Positions 1-8,264 of a stretch of DNA of 64,000 nt are shown in pieces; position 1 is the stretch's first letter, and every line of letters begins with the position of its first letter. The translations under genes were made by a program, and so were the position numbers. Under the pieces are notes generated by a model. The model was not told the DNA's origin. It ran no database searches and saw nothing but the letters and a program-made list of their open reading frames with translations. The DNA comes from Actinomadura sp. HBU206391 (GTDB taxonomy: Bacteria; Actinomycetota; Actinomycetes; Streptosporangiales; Streptosporangiaceae). The stretch spans positions 1 to 64,000 of the forward strand of contig NZ_JABVEB010000004.1 of assembly GCF_014323665.1 (NCBI RefSeq), written 5' to 3'.

Positions 1-68
1 TGCCGTGGCCCGGAAGGTACACCCGGGTCGGCGCGACGGCCGGTAGCGGCGGCTGACGGGCAGGACCC

Positions 69-497
69 CTACTGGAATCCGGCGACGAAGCGGCGTTGCC
101 AGGGCGTCTCTACCGCGTGAGACGCGTAGTGCTCGCGGACGTAGGCGACCGCCTCGTGATTGGGCACCCCGTCCAGTACGGCGAGGCAGGCCAGGGCCGT
201 ACCGGTGCGGCCACGTCCGCCGGCGCAGGCGATCTCGACGCGTTCGGTCTCGGCACGCGCCCATGCCTCGCGCAGCGCAACGCCGAAGGCAGTGCGGTCG
301 GACGGCAACCAGAAGTCCGGCCAGCGAAGCCAGCGTGCCTCCCAGGGGACCGGAGGCGGTTCGCGGCGCAGCAGATACAGCGCGAAGGCGGGCACCGGCC
401 CTGCCGGGAGAGGACGTCTGAGTCCCCGGCCGCGAACGAGCCGGCCCGACGGCAGTCGTAGCACGCCCGCCGCCGCGGGTTCCCAGACAGCGCTCAC
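69..497 (-). CDS. Protein tyrosine/dual-specificity phosphatase-like protein
   Basis: A 142-residue protein with the phosphatase loop CAGGRGR (Cys91 to Arg97, the C-x5-R signature) followed by TGTALACLAVL, the usual helix after the P-loop. Asp61 in WPDFWLPSD sits where the general acid of this fold is expected. By family knowledge it would hydrolyse phosphate monoesters through a phosphocysteine intermediate; the substrate is unknown. The open frame runs far upstream, but protein-like sequence begins at FVSAVWEP, so I take the GTG at 495-497 as start. No signal peptide or membrane segment is visible. It is divergent from the methyltransferase at 591 and so probably shares that intergenic control region. 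Confidence 0.75.
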   Translation of the reverse strand: MSAVWEPAAAGVLRLPSGRLVRGRGLRRPLPAGPVPAFALYLLRREPPPVPWEARWLRWPDFWLPSDRTAFGVALREAWARAETERVEIACAGGRGRTGTALACLAVLDGVPNHEAVAYVREHYASHAVETPWQRRFVAGFQ

Positions 498-590
498 GAA
501 GCGAGCGTAGCCGTAGCCGGCTGGTCCTGGCCGACGCGTGGACGCGAGCCGGCTCGTCCGGCGAATCTTCCCGAGGCCGAAGCTTCTACG

Positions 591-1193
591 ATGGCGCGGA
601 TGGCCGAGTACTGGAACCACAACGTCGCCTACCACCCGGTCGTTCTCGACGCGGTTCCGGCCGGCTGTGCGGCGGCACTGGACATCGGGTGCGGAGACGG
701 CCTGCTCGTCCGCAAGCTGGCCGCGCGCGCCGGGCGGGTGACCGGTCTGGACCGCTCGGCGCCGATGATCGATCTTGCCCGGCGGCTCAGCGCGGGGATC
801 GGCAACACCTCGTTCGTCGAGGCCGACCTCCTCGCCCATGACCTTCCCGCCGGCGGCTACGACTTCGTGTGCGCGGTGGCCACCGTGCACCACATGGACT
901 TCACCCGTGCCGTGACCGAGATGGCCCGGCTGGTGCGTCCCGGCGGACGGCTGGCGATCGTCGGCCTGGCCCGCAATCACACGCCGCTGGACTGGCTGAT
1001 CAGCGGATTCGGCGTGCCTGTGGCGCAGGCCAACCGGCTGCGGCCAGGCCGGGGCGATCCCGCCGACGTCCCCATGATGGACCCGGACATGAGCTGGGGT
1101 CAGGTCCGCGCGGAGGCCGATCGGCTGCTGCCCGGCGCGCGGTTCCGCCGCCACCTGCTGTGGCGCTATTCCGTGCTCTGGACCAAGCACTGA
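591..1193 (+). CDS. Class I SAM-dependent methyltransferase
   Basis: A 200-residue protein with a Rossmann SAM-binding motif ALDIGCGDGLL at residues 29-39, the acidic strand-2 end VTGLDRS, and the post-motif region ADLLAHDLPAGGYDFVCAVATVHHM, which fits motifs II and III of UbiE/Methyltransf_11 enzymes. The C-terminal half (DWLISGFGVPVAQAN) is typical of small-molecule methyltransferases. The acceptor cannot be predicted. An ATG nine bases further in (600) is an alternative start giving MAEYWNHN, which is where many homologues begin. It faces the gene at 1231-1932 tail to tail with under 40 bases between them. Confidence 0.82.
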   Translation: MARMAEYWNHNVAYHPVVLDAVPAGCAAALDIGCGDGLLVRKLAARAGRVTGLDRSAPMIDLARRLSAGIGNTSFVEADLLAHDLPAGGYDFVCAVATVHHMDFTRAVTEMARLVRPGGRLAIVGLARNHTPLDWLISGFGVPVAQANRLRPGRGDPADVPMMDPDMSWGQVRAEADRLLPGARFRRHLLWRYSVLWTKH

Positions 1194-1230
1194 ATCGCCG
1201 GAACCGAACACTGCGCAGGCGCCCTCTGGA

Positions 1231-1932
1231 CTATCCGGCGAGCGCTTGATCGATCTCCGCGAGCAACCCGAGCCGCTCCTCGGAGTCCGCGCGAGCGAAC
1301 GCGGCCGATACCGCCGCCGCAGCGGCACCGCCGGTAAGCCAGTCGATCACTTCGCGGTACTGCGGGCCGGTCGTGTCCCAGAACGCGTTGCGCAGGCGCG
1401 GACGGCCCCTGCTCCAGGTCAGTTCTGAGGTGGCCAGCTCGTGAAGGTGCCGGACCGGCGGTTCGCCGGCCAACTCCTCCCATTCGGTGAGCCGTACGGC
1501 CAGGTCGGCGCCGGCACAGCCGAGCGCGCACAGCACCGCGTCGATGCGCGGACGCCTGGGATGGCGGGCGAGCGTGTCCGACCAGAACGCGGCCATGAAC
1601 TCCTCGATGGCCCGCCTCTGCGGCCATTGCGGCCAGCCCGCCTGAGCGAGCTTGCCGAAGACGATCTCAATGTCGGGCCAGTCGAGGTCACCGGCCGTGG
1701 ACAGCTCCAGCAGCCGCGGTGCGAAGTAGCGGAAGTCGTCGGCGCCGCCCCAGGTGTTGAGCGCCTTCGCGCCGTACCTCGACAGATCCTGGGCGGTGAG
1801 CGCACGTAGTGGACGAGTGAGCAGCGGCCGGTCCGCGTCGGGCTCCACACAGCACGGGCATCCCTCGACGCGCGCCGGTCGCCGCACATCCGCGAACGCC
1901 CTGTAGAGCCGCTCGACGATGTCAGAGGTCAT
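1231..1932 (-). CDS. Conserved hypothetical protein with CPCC motif
   Basis: A 233-residue, mostly helical protein that I do not recognise by name. Near the N-terminus it has GCPCCVEPD (about residues 24-32), a compact cysteine cluster that could bind metal, then long amphipathic helices (ALNTWGGADDFRYFAPRLLEL, described here only by position around residues 57-78) and a Trp-rich middle. GC-rich third positions across the whole frame support coding. GGAG five bases before the ATG at 1930-1932 supports the start. There is no membrane segment or signal. It stands alone between convergent and tandem neighbours, so context gives no function. Confidence 0.72.
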   Translation of the reverse strand: MTSDIVERLYRAFADVRRPARVEGCPCCVEPDADRPLLTRPLRALTAQDLSRYGAKALNTWGGADDFRYFAPRLLELSTAGDLDWPDIEIVFGKLAQAGWPQWPQRRAIEEFMAAFWSDTLARHPRRPRIDAVLCALGCAGADLAVRLTEWEELAGEPPVRHLHELATSELTWSRGRPRLRNAFWDTTGPQYREVIDWLTGGAAAAAVSAAFARADSEERLGLLAEIDQALAG

Positions 1933-2130
1933 ACGCGCTCCAGTGGCCGCCCGACGCGCGGCGCCGACATCGAACGCGGATCTCAGGCGCTGATGTCGGC
2001 CGCCGGCAGTCAGGCTCAGCGGTCGCCCGTGGCCGGACCAACTGTCCCATTCGCCCAGATCACCTGATCGGTTCCGGATTCTGTCACGGAGCCCAGACGC
2101 GTGGCTCTCCCTTCGGCAGTCCCAGCGGGA

Positions 2131-3084
2131 TCAGGCCGGTCCGGTCGTACCGGTGAGCAGGTCCGCGATATCGGCGAAGAGACGCTCACCCGCCTGTGCC
2201 GCGGCCGGGGAGACGGTGTCGAGCGTCAGGAACCCGTGGATCATCCGGGGCTCACAGCGATGCCGGACGGCCACGCCCGCCTCGCTCAGCCGCACGGCGT
2301 ACGCGTCGCCCTCGTCACGCAGTGGGTCGTGTTCGGCGGTGACGACCAGTGCGGGCGGCAGCCCGGCCGGCTCGGCGGCGTGCAGCGGGCTGATCCGCGG
2401 GTCGGCCCGTAGCGCCGGATCGGGAACCCACTGTTCGGCGCCCCATGCGACGGCGTCGGCGTCCAGCCCCCATCCGGTGCCCTTCTCGATGACGCTGGGC
2501 TGCGACAGCGTGAGGTCGGTGTTGGGATAGATCAGCACCTGGGCGTCCGGCATCGGCCCGCCCTCGTCTCGCAGCCGCAGGCACGCCAGAGCGGCCAGGT
2601 TCCCGCCGGAGCTGTCGCCCGCGATGACGAGCGGTCCGGTTCTCTCCGTCAGTTCGGGCGGCCGGCCGGCGGCCCACCGCATGACCGTCACGGCATCGTC
2701 CACAGCGGACGGCCACGGATGCTCGGGCGCCCGCCGGAAGTCCACCGCCAGCACGGCGGTGTCCGCGCCCAGCGCGAGCCGGCGACAGGCCCGGTCATGC
2801 GACTCCAGGTCGCCGATCGTCCACATGCCACCGTGCAGGAACACCACGAGCGGCCGGGGCTCGAGCGCCGGGCGGTAGAGCCGCACCGCGACGCTGGCGG
2901 CGGACAGGTCCTCGACCATGGCGAGCGGTGGGCCGGCCGGCCGGGCCAGGGCCCTGGCCCGCTGGGCCTCCCGCAGCGCCGGTGCTCCCAGTCGCCGCGC
3001 CGAGGGGCCCGGTTCGTCCCGTACCGCACGGACGAAGGCGGCGAGCTCGGCGTCCGCGAGCGCTTCGTCCAGATCTCGGGCCAT
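2131..3084 (-). CDS. Alpha/beta hydrolase (HSL-type esterase/lipase)
   Basis: The protein carries the hormone-sensitive-lipase family signature: oxyanion loop VFLHGGMWTIGD, nucleophile elbow IAGDSSGGNLAA with the catalytic Ser, then EHDPLRDEGDAY supplying the Asp and MIHGFL supplying the His. It should hydrolyse short acyl esters in the cytoplasm. The open frame extends to 3123, but the first residues there are unremarkable and lack a ribosome site; the ATG at 3084 (MARDLDEALADAE) is a reasonable start and gives 317 residues, normal for the family. The gene stands alone. Confidence 0.85.
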   Translation of the reverse strand: MARDLDEALADAELAAFVRAVRDEPGPSARRLGAPALREAQRARALARPAGPPLAMVEDLSAASVAVRLYRPALEPRPLVVFLHGGMWTIGDLESHDRACRRLALGADTAVLAVDFRRAPEHPWPSAVDDAVTVMRWAAGRPPELTERTGPLVIAGDSSGGNLAALACLRLRDEGGPMPDAQVLIYPNTDLTLSQPSVIEKGTGWGLDADAVAWGAEQWVPDPALRADPRISPLHAAEPAGLPPALVVTAEHDPLRDEGDAYAVRLSEAGVAVRHRCEPRMIHGFLTLDTVSPAAAQAGERLFADIADLLTGTTGPA

Positions 3085-3204
3085 CCGCACACGATGCCAT
3101 CCAGCGCGCGCCATCGTCACCACAGGTGCCCGGTTCCGGTGTGATGCAGGGCAGACCGGCTCGACGACGGGAGCTCGTCCCCGCCGTCCTTCCAGGCGGC
3201 CGGG

Positions 3205-3573
3205 TCAGCCGGCCTGGCCGTTCACCTCGAGGGTGACATCCGGCTTCTCGGTCCAGAAGGCGAGCCGACCGGCGATCTCCTCGACATTCGGGAACGGCTC
3301 CGGATATGACCAGACCACGTCCTCGGCGAGGCCGTCGCCGGTGTCCACCGACCAGTAGACGGCGTCGCCCTTGAACGGGCAGTGCGAGGTGGTCTCCGAA
3401 GGCGTGAACAGGTCCATCTTCACGTCGTCGGCCGGCAGGTAGTACCGCACCGGCGAACCGGTCTCGGTGAGCACCAGGGGCCGTGAGGAGGTGGCCACGA
3501 TCGTGTCGTTCACCCGCACCACGACCTGGTCCGATCCAGGTGTGACCTCGATGCTGTGTCCTCGTGTGTTCAT
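3205..3573 (-). CDS. DUF427 domain protein
   Basis: A 122-residue protein matching the DUF427 pattern: an N-terminal beta strand pair (VVVRVNDTIVATSSRPLVL), then PVRYYLPADDVKMDLF, then TTSHCPFKGDAVYWSV, and the end VEEIAGRLAFWTEKPDV. Members of this family are small beta-rich proteins of unknown activity, widespread in actinobacteria. The ATG at 3573 is chosen because conserved sequence begins at MNTRGHSIEV; the longer frame to 3660 adds no family-like residues. Confidence 0.8.
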   Translation of the reverse strand: MNTRGHSIEVTPGSDQVVVRVNDTIVATSSRPLVLTETGSPVRYYLPADDVKMDLFTPSETTSHCPFKGDAVYWSVDTGDGLAEDVVWSYPEPFPNVEEIAGRLAFWTEKPDVTLEVNGQAG

Positions 3574-3699
3574 ATGGACGATCCCATCAGAGAATTCCGC
3601 AGCCACCACCATGCATGACAGCCCAACCGCATCATGACCTGCTCGCCGAGCTGTCCGCATGGCCGTGCGTCATTGACAGGTCCAAGGCTGCCCGGTGCC

Positions 3700-3893
3700 G
3701 AGATATTCCTCGCCGGGTATCGGCATCAGGCGGTGCTCACGGCGCGACGAGGGAACATGATCAGCGAGCCGATCGAGTACTTCGCCGATCTAAGGTCATC
3801 CTCGAGCAGCACAGCGCCGAGCGTCCTCATCAGGCCGGTTACGGTGACGTCATCAACAATCACAAACACGGCGATAGCGATTTGCTCACTTGA
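3700..3893 (+). pseudogene. Possible frameshifted remnant upstream of the NB-ARC gene
   Basis: Between the DUF427 gene and the NB-ARC gene no intact gene is seen, but two short stretches in different frames have coding-like third positions. One reads IFLAGYRHQAVL through to EPIEYFADL and ends near 3790. The next frame then reads KVILEQHSAERPHQAGYGDV and stops at 3891-3893. Joined by a one-base shift near 3792 they would make one continuous C-terminal fragment. I do not recognise the family. It could equally be non-coding leader DNA. Confidence 0.28.
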
Positions 3894-3918
3894 ACCCCCG
3901 AAGCGTCGAAGCTACGTT
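3890..3918 (+). promoter_or_regulatory. Possible promoter of the NB-ARC-TPR gene
   Basis: TTGAAC at 3890-3895 and TACGTT at 3913-3918 are separated by exactly 17 bases, fitting a loose actinobacterial -35/-10 (TANNNT) pair. It sits directly before the GGAGG at 3921. If it is used, the transcript would begin almost at the proposed start codon. The match is partial and could be chance. Confidence 0.3.
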
Positions 3919-3927
3919 TAGGAGGCT

Positions 3928-6147
3928 TTGGCGAACGCAAGTCTCGGAGTGCAAGTTTTGAGCAACCCTAAAGCAGGTAAGGGACGCCCGGACGTTACCC
4001 AAACTCCTGTCACCTCGACATACAACCGTTTGAGCGGGACCATACACGGCTCTAGCGTGCAAGCACGATCCATTTATGGCGGAATCCAGTTTAACGTAGG
4101 AAACCAAGCACAGCTCCCAATACCGGCCCAGTTGCCATCTCCCGGATTTTTCGCTGACCGTCATGACGAGGTCGGACATCTACAGCGACTGACCGATCGC
4201 CCTGTATCTGCCGACCATCCGACCCTGGTAGTGATCAATGGGGCGGGAGGGGTCGGCAAGACCACCTTGGGCCTGCACTGGCTGAATCAGATCCGGGACG
4301 AATACGAGGACGGCCAACTCTTCGTCGACTTGCGTGGATTCTCGGATGTCCACCCCACACCGTCGAGCGAACCCTTGGAAAGTTTCTTGCGGGCACTCGG
4401 CATTGCGGCAGAGAGCGTTCCGATCGACCTGGATGAACAGGCGGCACTGTTCCGTTCATTGACCGCGGGCCGACGTCTGATCGTCATGCTTGACAACGCC
4501 GCCTCCGCGGCCCAGGTGCGTCCGTTGCTACCAGGGCCTGGACCTGCCCTCGTCGTGGTGACGACCCGGCGACGGTTGTCCGGGCTGGTCATGGAGGGTG
4601 CGCAGTTCTTCGATGTGAGTCCATTGCAAGAGTCGGGTGCCGTGGAGTTGCTGCATCACATCGTGGGCTTCGAACGGATGGAGGCGGAGATGTCCGAAGC
4701 CTTATCTCTCGTGGCCTTGTGCGGTCGGCTCCCCCTCGCGCTCTGCGCTTCGGGGGCTCGCCTGGCCACCCGTCGCCGCTGGCCGATCGCGCGTGTTGTC
4801 GGGGAACTGACCGACGAGACCCGCAGACTGTCCGCCCTCAGCCTGGAAGACGATGTCTCCGTCCAAGCCGTCTTCGACCTTTCGTACCGAGCTCTGCCGG
4901 AAGGCGCCGCCCGTCTCTATCGCCTGCTCGGTCTGCATCCCGGAGCCGACTTCGATACCGCGGCCGCGGCGACGCTTGCCGATGTCGCGCATTCCGAGGC
5001 CGACCGTCTCCTGGGCATCCTGACCGACGCGAATCTTCTCGATGAGGGGTCTGAAGATCGGTACCGTTTCCATGATCTGATCCGACTGCATGCTCGGGCC
5101 AAACTGGCGGAGAGCACCTCCGGCGACGAACGTCAGGCCGCACTCGTACGGCTGGTGAAGCGCTACCTTCAGGCCGCGGTGTCCGCGGACGTCGCCATCA
5201 TGCCGGGCAGATGGCATCTCGGCAGGTACTACGGCGCCGAACGCCCGGTCTCATTCGAGAACAGAGCGGCCGCACTCGCCTGGCTCGAGCTGGAGCTCGG
5301 GAACTACATGGCGGTCCTGAAAGCAGCACACCGCCATGGGCTCCATGAGGCCGTTTGGCAGATCTGTGAAGCACTATGGGGGCTGTTCCTGCTCCACAAG
5401 CACTACCGCCAATGGATCGAAGCCCACGAGATCGGCATCGCGGCGGCACGTGCCTGCGGCGACCCCGTGGCCGAGGCGCGCATGCTCGAAGCACTCGGGT
5501 TCGCCTATCTCAACCTGAAGGACTTCGAGGCCGCCAGGCAGCACCACCATCTTGCACTCCGGCTCGAGCAGGAGGCGGACCACCAGATCGGTGAGGCGTC
5601 CGCGCTGGAGGGCCTCGGTATCGCCGAGCTGGCCACCGGGAACATCGACCCCGCCATCGAATTCTTCACCCGTGCTCAGCGCATCCATCAGCGGCTCGGC
5701 CGCCCTCGTGGCGTCGCGCTGATGCGGCGCCACATCGGTGAGGCCTTCAGCGGCGCCGGTCGCCATGCCGAGGCGGTCGAGAACCTCTCCGCCGCACTGC
5801 GGTTCTTCGAGGAGGCGGATGAGCCGTACCACCAGGCTCGTACGCTGACCTGCCTCGCGAACAGCCATCTCCTGGCCGGGCGACTCGATGACGCCGGCGA
5901 CGTACTGGGCAGGTCCCTGCTGATAACCGAGCAGAGCGGGGCCCGTCACGAGAACGCCGGAGTACACGCCGCGCTCGCCCACCTAGCCGCGCGACGCGGT
6001 GAGGTGGGCGTCGAACGAGAACACCTGCACAAGGCGTTCGCCATCTACACCGAACTGGGCGCCCCCCAGGCGCGGGAGGTCGGCGACCGGCTCGCTCTCA
6101 ACGAGCAATCTGACAAATCACGCGATCGCGGCATCGACTCTCCATGA
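3928..6147 (+). CDS. STAND NTPase: NB-ARC plus TPR repeats, with N-terminal amyloid-like motif
   Basis: A 739-residue protein. Residues 36-56 hold SGTIHGSSVQARSIYGGI, a short motif resembling bacterial amyloid signalling (RHIM-like) sequences. NB-ARC follows: Walker A GAGGVGKTT at 105-113, Walker B RRLIVMLDNA at 182-191, the sensor strand VVVTTRR at 209-215, CGRLPLAL near 266, and RYRFHDLIRLHA near 380 in the winged-helix/MHD position. The C-terminal half is TPR-like repeats (ALGFAYLNLKDFEAA and similar). It lacks the DNA-binding BTAD part of AfsR. Such proteins are ligand-gated oligomeric switches. The TTG at 3928 lies only two bases after GGAGG, so the true start may be GTG 3949 or TTG 3958. 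Its 3' end overlaps the opposite-strand gene by 30 bases. Confidence 0.85.
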   Translation: MANASLGVQVLSNPKAGKGRPDVTQTPVTSTYNRLSGTIHGSSVQARSIYGGIQFNVGNQAQLPIPAQLPSPGFFADRHDEVGHLQRLTDRPVSADHPTLVVINGAGGVGKTTLGLHWLNQIRDEYEDGQLFVDLRGFSDVHPTPSSEPLESFLRALGIAAESVPIDLDEQAALFRSLTAGRRLIVMLDNAASAAQVRPLLPGPGPALVVVTTRRRLSGLVMEGAQFFDVSPLQESGAVELLHHIVGFERMEAEMSEALSLVALCGRLPLALCASGARLATRRRWPIARVVGELTDETRRLSALSLEDDVSVQAVFDLSYRALPEGAARLYRLLGLHPGADFDTAAAATLADVAHSEADRLLGILTDANLLDEGSEDRYRFHDLIRLHARAKLAESTSGDERQAALVRLVKRYLQAAVSADVAIMPGRWHLGRYYGAERPVSFENRAAALAWLELELGNYMAVLKAAHRHGLHEAVWQICEALWGLFLLHKHYRQWIEAHEIGIAAARACGDPVAEARMLEALGFAYLNLKDFEAARQHHHLALRLEQEADHQIGEASALEGLGIAELATGNIDPAIEFFTRAQRIHQRLGRPRGVALMRRHIGEAFSGAGRHAEAVENLSAALRFFEEADEPYHQARTLTCLANSHLLAGRLDDAGDVLGRSLLITEQSGARHENAGVHAALAHLAARRGEVGVEREHLHKAFAIYTELGAPQAREVGDRLALNEQSDKSRDRGIDSP

Positions 6148-6729
6148 CGTTCGCAACGCGCTGACCCGAACCGTCGTCAGGCCGTTCGCCACGATGAGGA
6201 CGGCGGAGTTCAGTACGTCGAGCGGTCGGTCGGCCACCATCCACGCATGGACCAAGGAGGCGTACGACCAGGCGTCCGCGTCGACCTCACCAGATTTCCC
6301 CATCCGCAGCGGAGTGAACCGCGCCTGCCATCCGGTAGCGGTCGTCACCACGCATCCCTGACCGCGATGAACGAGCGCCGCGACGAGACAGCCCGGGAAA
6401 CGGGTGTGCAGATCGGCCGGTGACCTTGGTGCCGGCTCCGGTTCCGCCGCCCGGCGTACGACCACATCGGCTGTGGACAACCAAGACGCATCCCTCTGGT
6501 CGGGACCAGCGACCAGATGTTCATCGACGAACATCCTCCCCCTCCGGCCACCGAGAACCAGTGAGTCGTTGAGAAGCGCCGTTATCGGGAACCGCTGCAG
6601 TTCCGCGATGACGCCGGATGTGTTCGGGGCTCGGACCAACACGCGCGCCGGCTCCGTGCCCCACCTCGTATGGGAACGGCGCTCGTACGGTTCCAGCCGT
6701 ACCCGTACGAGAACCGCCGCCTCGCTCAT
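6118..6729 (-). CDS. Hypothetical protein coupled to the glycosyltransferase-like gene
   Basis: A 203-residue protein I do not recognise. The N-terminal third is beta-rich (AAVLVRVRLEPYE, PARVLVRAPN), followed by a proline-rich turn (EPEPAPRSPADLH near residues 95-108) and a C-terminal part with WSYASLVHAWMVADRP. It has no signal peptide or long hydrophobic span. Its ATG overlaps the stop of the upstream gene at 6729 (ATGA), so the two are translationally coupled and probably act together. The tail of the gene overlaps the 3' end of the NB-ARC gene on the other strand. Confidence 0.65.
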   Translation of the reverse strand: MSEAAVLVRVRLEPYERRSHTRWGTEPARVLVRAPNTSGVIAELQRFPITALLNDSLVLGGRRGRMFVDEHLVAGPDQRDASWLSTADVVVRRAAEPEPAPRSPADLHTRFPGCLVAALVHRGQGCVVTTATGWQARFTPLRMGKSGEVDADAWSYASLVHAWMVADRPLDVLNSAVLIVANGLTTVRVSALRTSWRVDAAIA

Positions 6730-7958
6730 CAGGCGGCCTGCGCTTCACGGAGGCACGGCAGGGGAGCCGGATTCACCCGCGGTGGGCACTCCGGCTCGGG
6801 CAGGCGCATGAGGCGGTACATCTCCCGGCGCAGGATCCGGGCCGATCCGCCTGGCACGGACGTGAGGTCGTCCCGAAGGGCGGCGTAGACCTCGGCGCCA
6901 TACGCGTGGACGGCCTCGTCCAGTTGCGGTCGGATGGGCTTGTCCCAGTCCAACCGTGGTGCGATCGCGCCGAGCCGGGCGATGTGGGAGCCGGGAGCGA
7001 CATCATCCTCCGGAAAGGCGCCGAGCAGCACCGGCACGCCCAGCGCCGCTCCGTAGTAGCTCACAGAGCCGTGATCCCCGATGACTCGGTCGGCGGCGAC
7101 CAGCGCGGCCTGCCATCCCTCCTCGGGCGGCAGCAGTCGTACGCCCAGCCGTACGCATTCGGCGTGCCACGACCTCACCTGCCTGCGACCATGCCACGTC
7201 CAGGTGTGAGGATGCAGTGCCGCCACGACCCGGTACCTCGCACGGTGCAGTTCGGTGGCCACCCGTAGCAGCGGGTCGAAGCACTGGCCCAGCAGCGATC
7301 CCCTGTTCCAGGTCGACGTGACGAAGACGAGTCGCTGAGATGGGCCCACTCCGAATGCGCGGCGATATGCCTCCCGGTGCGGCAGGCTCGCCGACAGCCG
7401 ATCCATGCACGGGTCCCCTCCGACGGTCGCCACGGGGAGAGCCTCGGGGCACTCCCGTTCCAGCAGCCGCCGGTGCCGCTCGTGCGCGAGGATGATCGAT
7501 GAGGGTACGACTCGTCCGCCGACGACCAGCCGTTCGCGCATCAGACTCGTCACCGGGCGCGCCGCCGGCGGTCCGAGCCCGTGCATCCGGCCGAAGAGCT
7601 TTCCGGGGCCTGATCCATGCGGCAGCGTCAGGATCGGCGCGTGCACGTTCTCCAGCATGCCGTGGCTCGCGGAAACGGCGAGGTCGAAGGCGACCCTCGT
7701 CGCCTGTTCCCAGGGAACCAACAGCCCGCCGAGGCCGCGAAGGTACTCGATCAGACCTCCAGTGAAGATCGACGCCGGCGCGGCGGTGTAGACGACCTGG
7801 ATCCTGCGATCGCTCTCCAACAGTGGCAGCACATCGGCCAACCGCGTCGCGGCGGTTAGATGGTGGGCGACGGCGAGCACGGTCCGCTGCCCACGTACGG
7901 TCGCCCCCTTGGCCGCGTCCAACCCGAACGGCCCTCGAACCCATTCGTTGCACGACAT
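6729..7958 (-). CDS. GT-B-like glycosyl/glycerophosphotransferase family protein
   Basis: A 409-residue protein. The N-terminal half starts RTVLAVAHHLTAATRL and ends with LTLPHGSGPGKL; the C-terminal half has VVAALHPHTW, ADRVIGDHGSVSYYGAALG and VPVLLGAF. This arrangement of a His-rich loop and a GDHGSVSYYGA nucleotide-binding loop resembles the C-terminal domain of CDP-glycerol glycerophosphotransferases and GT-B enzymes; the specific reaction is not readable. AGGAGG five bases before the ATG at 7956-7958 supports the start strongly. It leads a two-gene unit with 6118-6729 and sits between two NB-ARC-TPR genes, which suggests a shared role I cannot define. Confidence 0.65.
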   Translation of the reverse strand: MSCNEWVRGPFGLDAAKGATVRGQRTVLAVAHHLTAATRLADVLPLLESDRRIQVVYTAAPASIFTGGLIEYLRGLGGLLVPWEQATRVAFDLAVSASHGMLENVHAPILTLPHGSGPGKLFGRMHGLGPPAARPVTSLMRERLVVGGRVVPSSIILAHERHRRLLERECPEALPVATVGGDPCMDRLSASLPHREAYRRAFGVGPSQRLVFVTSTWNRGSLLGQCFDPLLRVATELHRARYRVVAALHPHTWTWHGRRQVRSWHAECVRLGVRLLPPEEGWQAALVAADRVIGDHGSVSYYGAALGVPVLLGAFPEDDVAPGSHIARLGAIAPRLDWDKPIRPQLDEAVHAYGAEVYAALRDDLTSVPGGSARILRREMYRLMRLPEPECPPRVNPAPLPCLREAQAA

Positions 7959-8071
7959 GGCATCCTCCTGAACGCCTTGGCTCTGCGACTCGGGACCGGC
8001 GCCAGTGAACGGACCTCACTTTCCTGTGATCCCCTCGCGTCCGCATATCCTCAAAGCTCCGGTCTCCGGCC

Positions 8072-8148
8072 GAGGTCAACGACCTCATGGCCAGCCTTGA
8101 CCGGCCTCCTTGATGAACACCTTGACGGCACCTTGACTACGTCTTGGT
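8072..8148. promoter_or_regulatory. Direct-repeat array and dyad upstream of the SARP regulator
   Basis: The divergent region 7959-8264 holds five heptamers on the + strand: CCTTGAC at 8095, CCTTGAT at 8108, CCTTGAC at 8120 and 8131, and the weaker TCTTGGT at 8142, at 11-13 base intervals. SARP proteins are known to bind heptamer direct repeats at about 11-base spacing, so this may be an autoregulatory operator. A dyad, GAGGTC-AAC-GACCTC, lies just upstream at 8072-8086. The copies also contain TTGAC, the -35 consensus. Confidence 0.5.
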
Positions 8149-8264
8149 ATTGCGGTTCGCGTTAGATGGCCCTTATCGGTCAGCACGACGGAACCACGGT
8201 TCTAGCCATGCGGCTCCTGACCATGAAAGATAAGGAGGCAGGACAGACAGGACATTCCTCTTAC

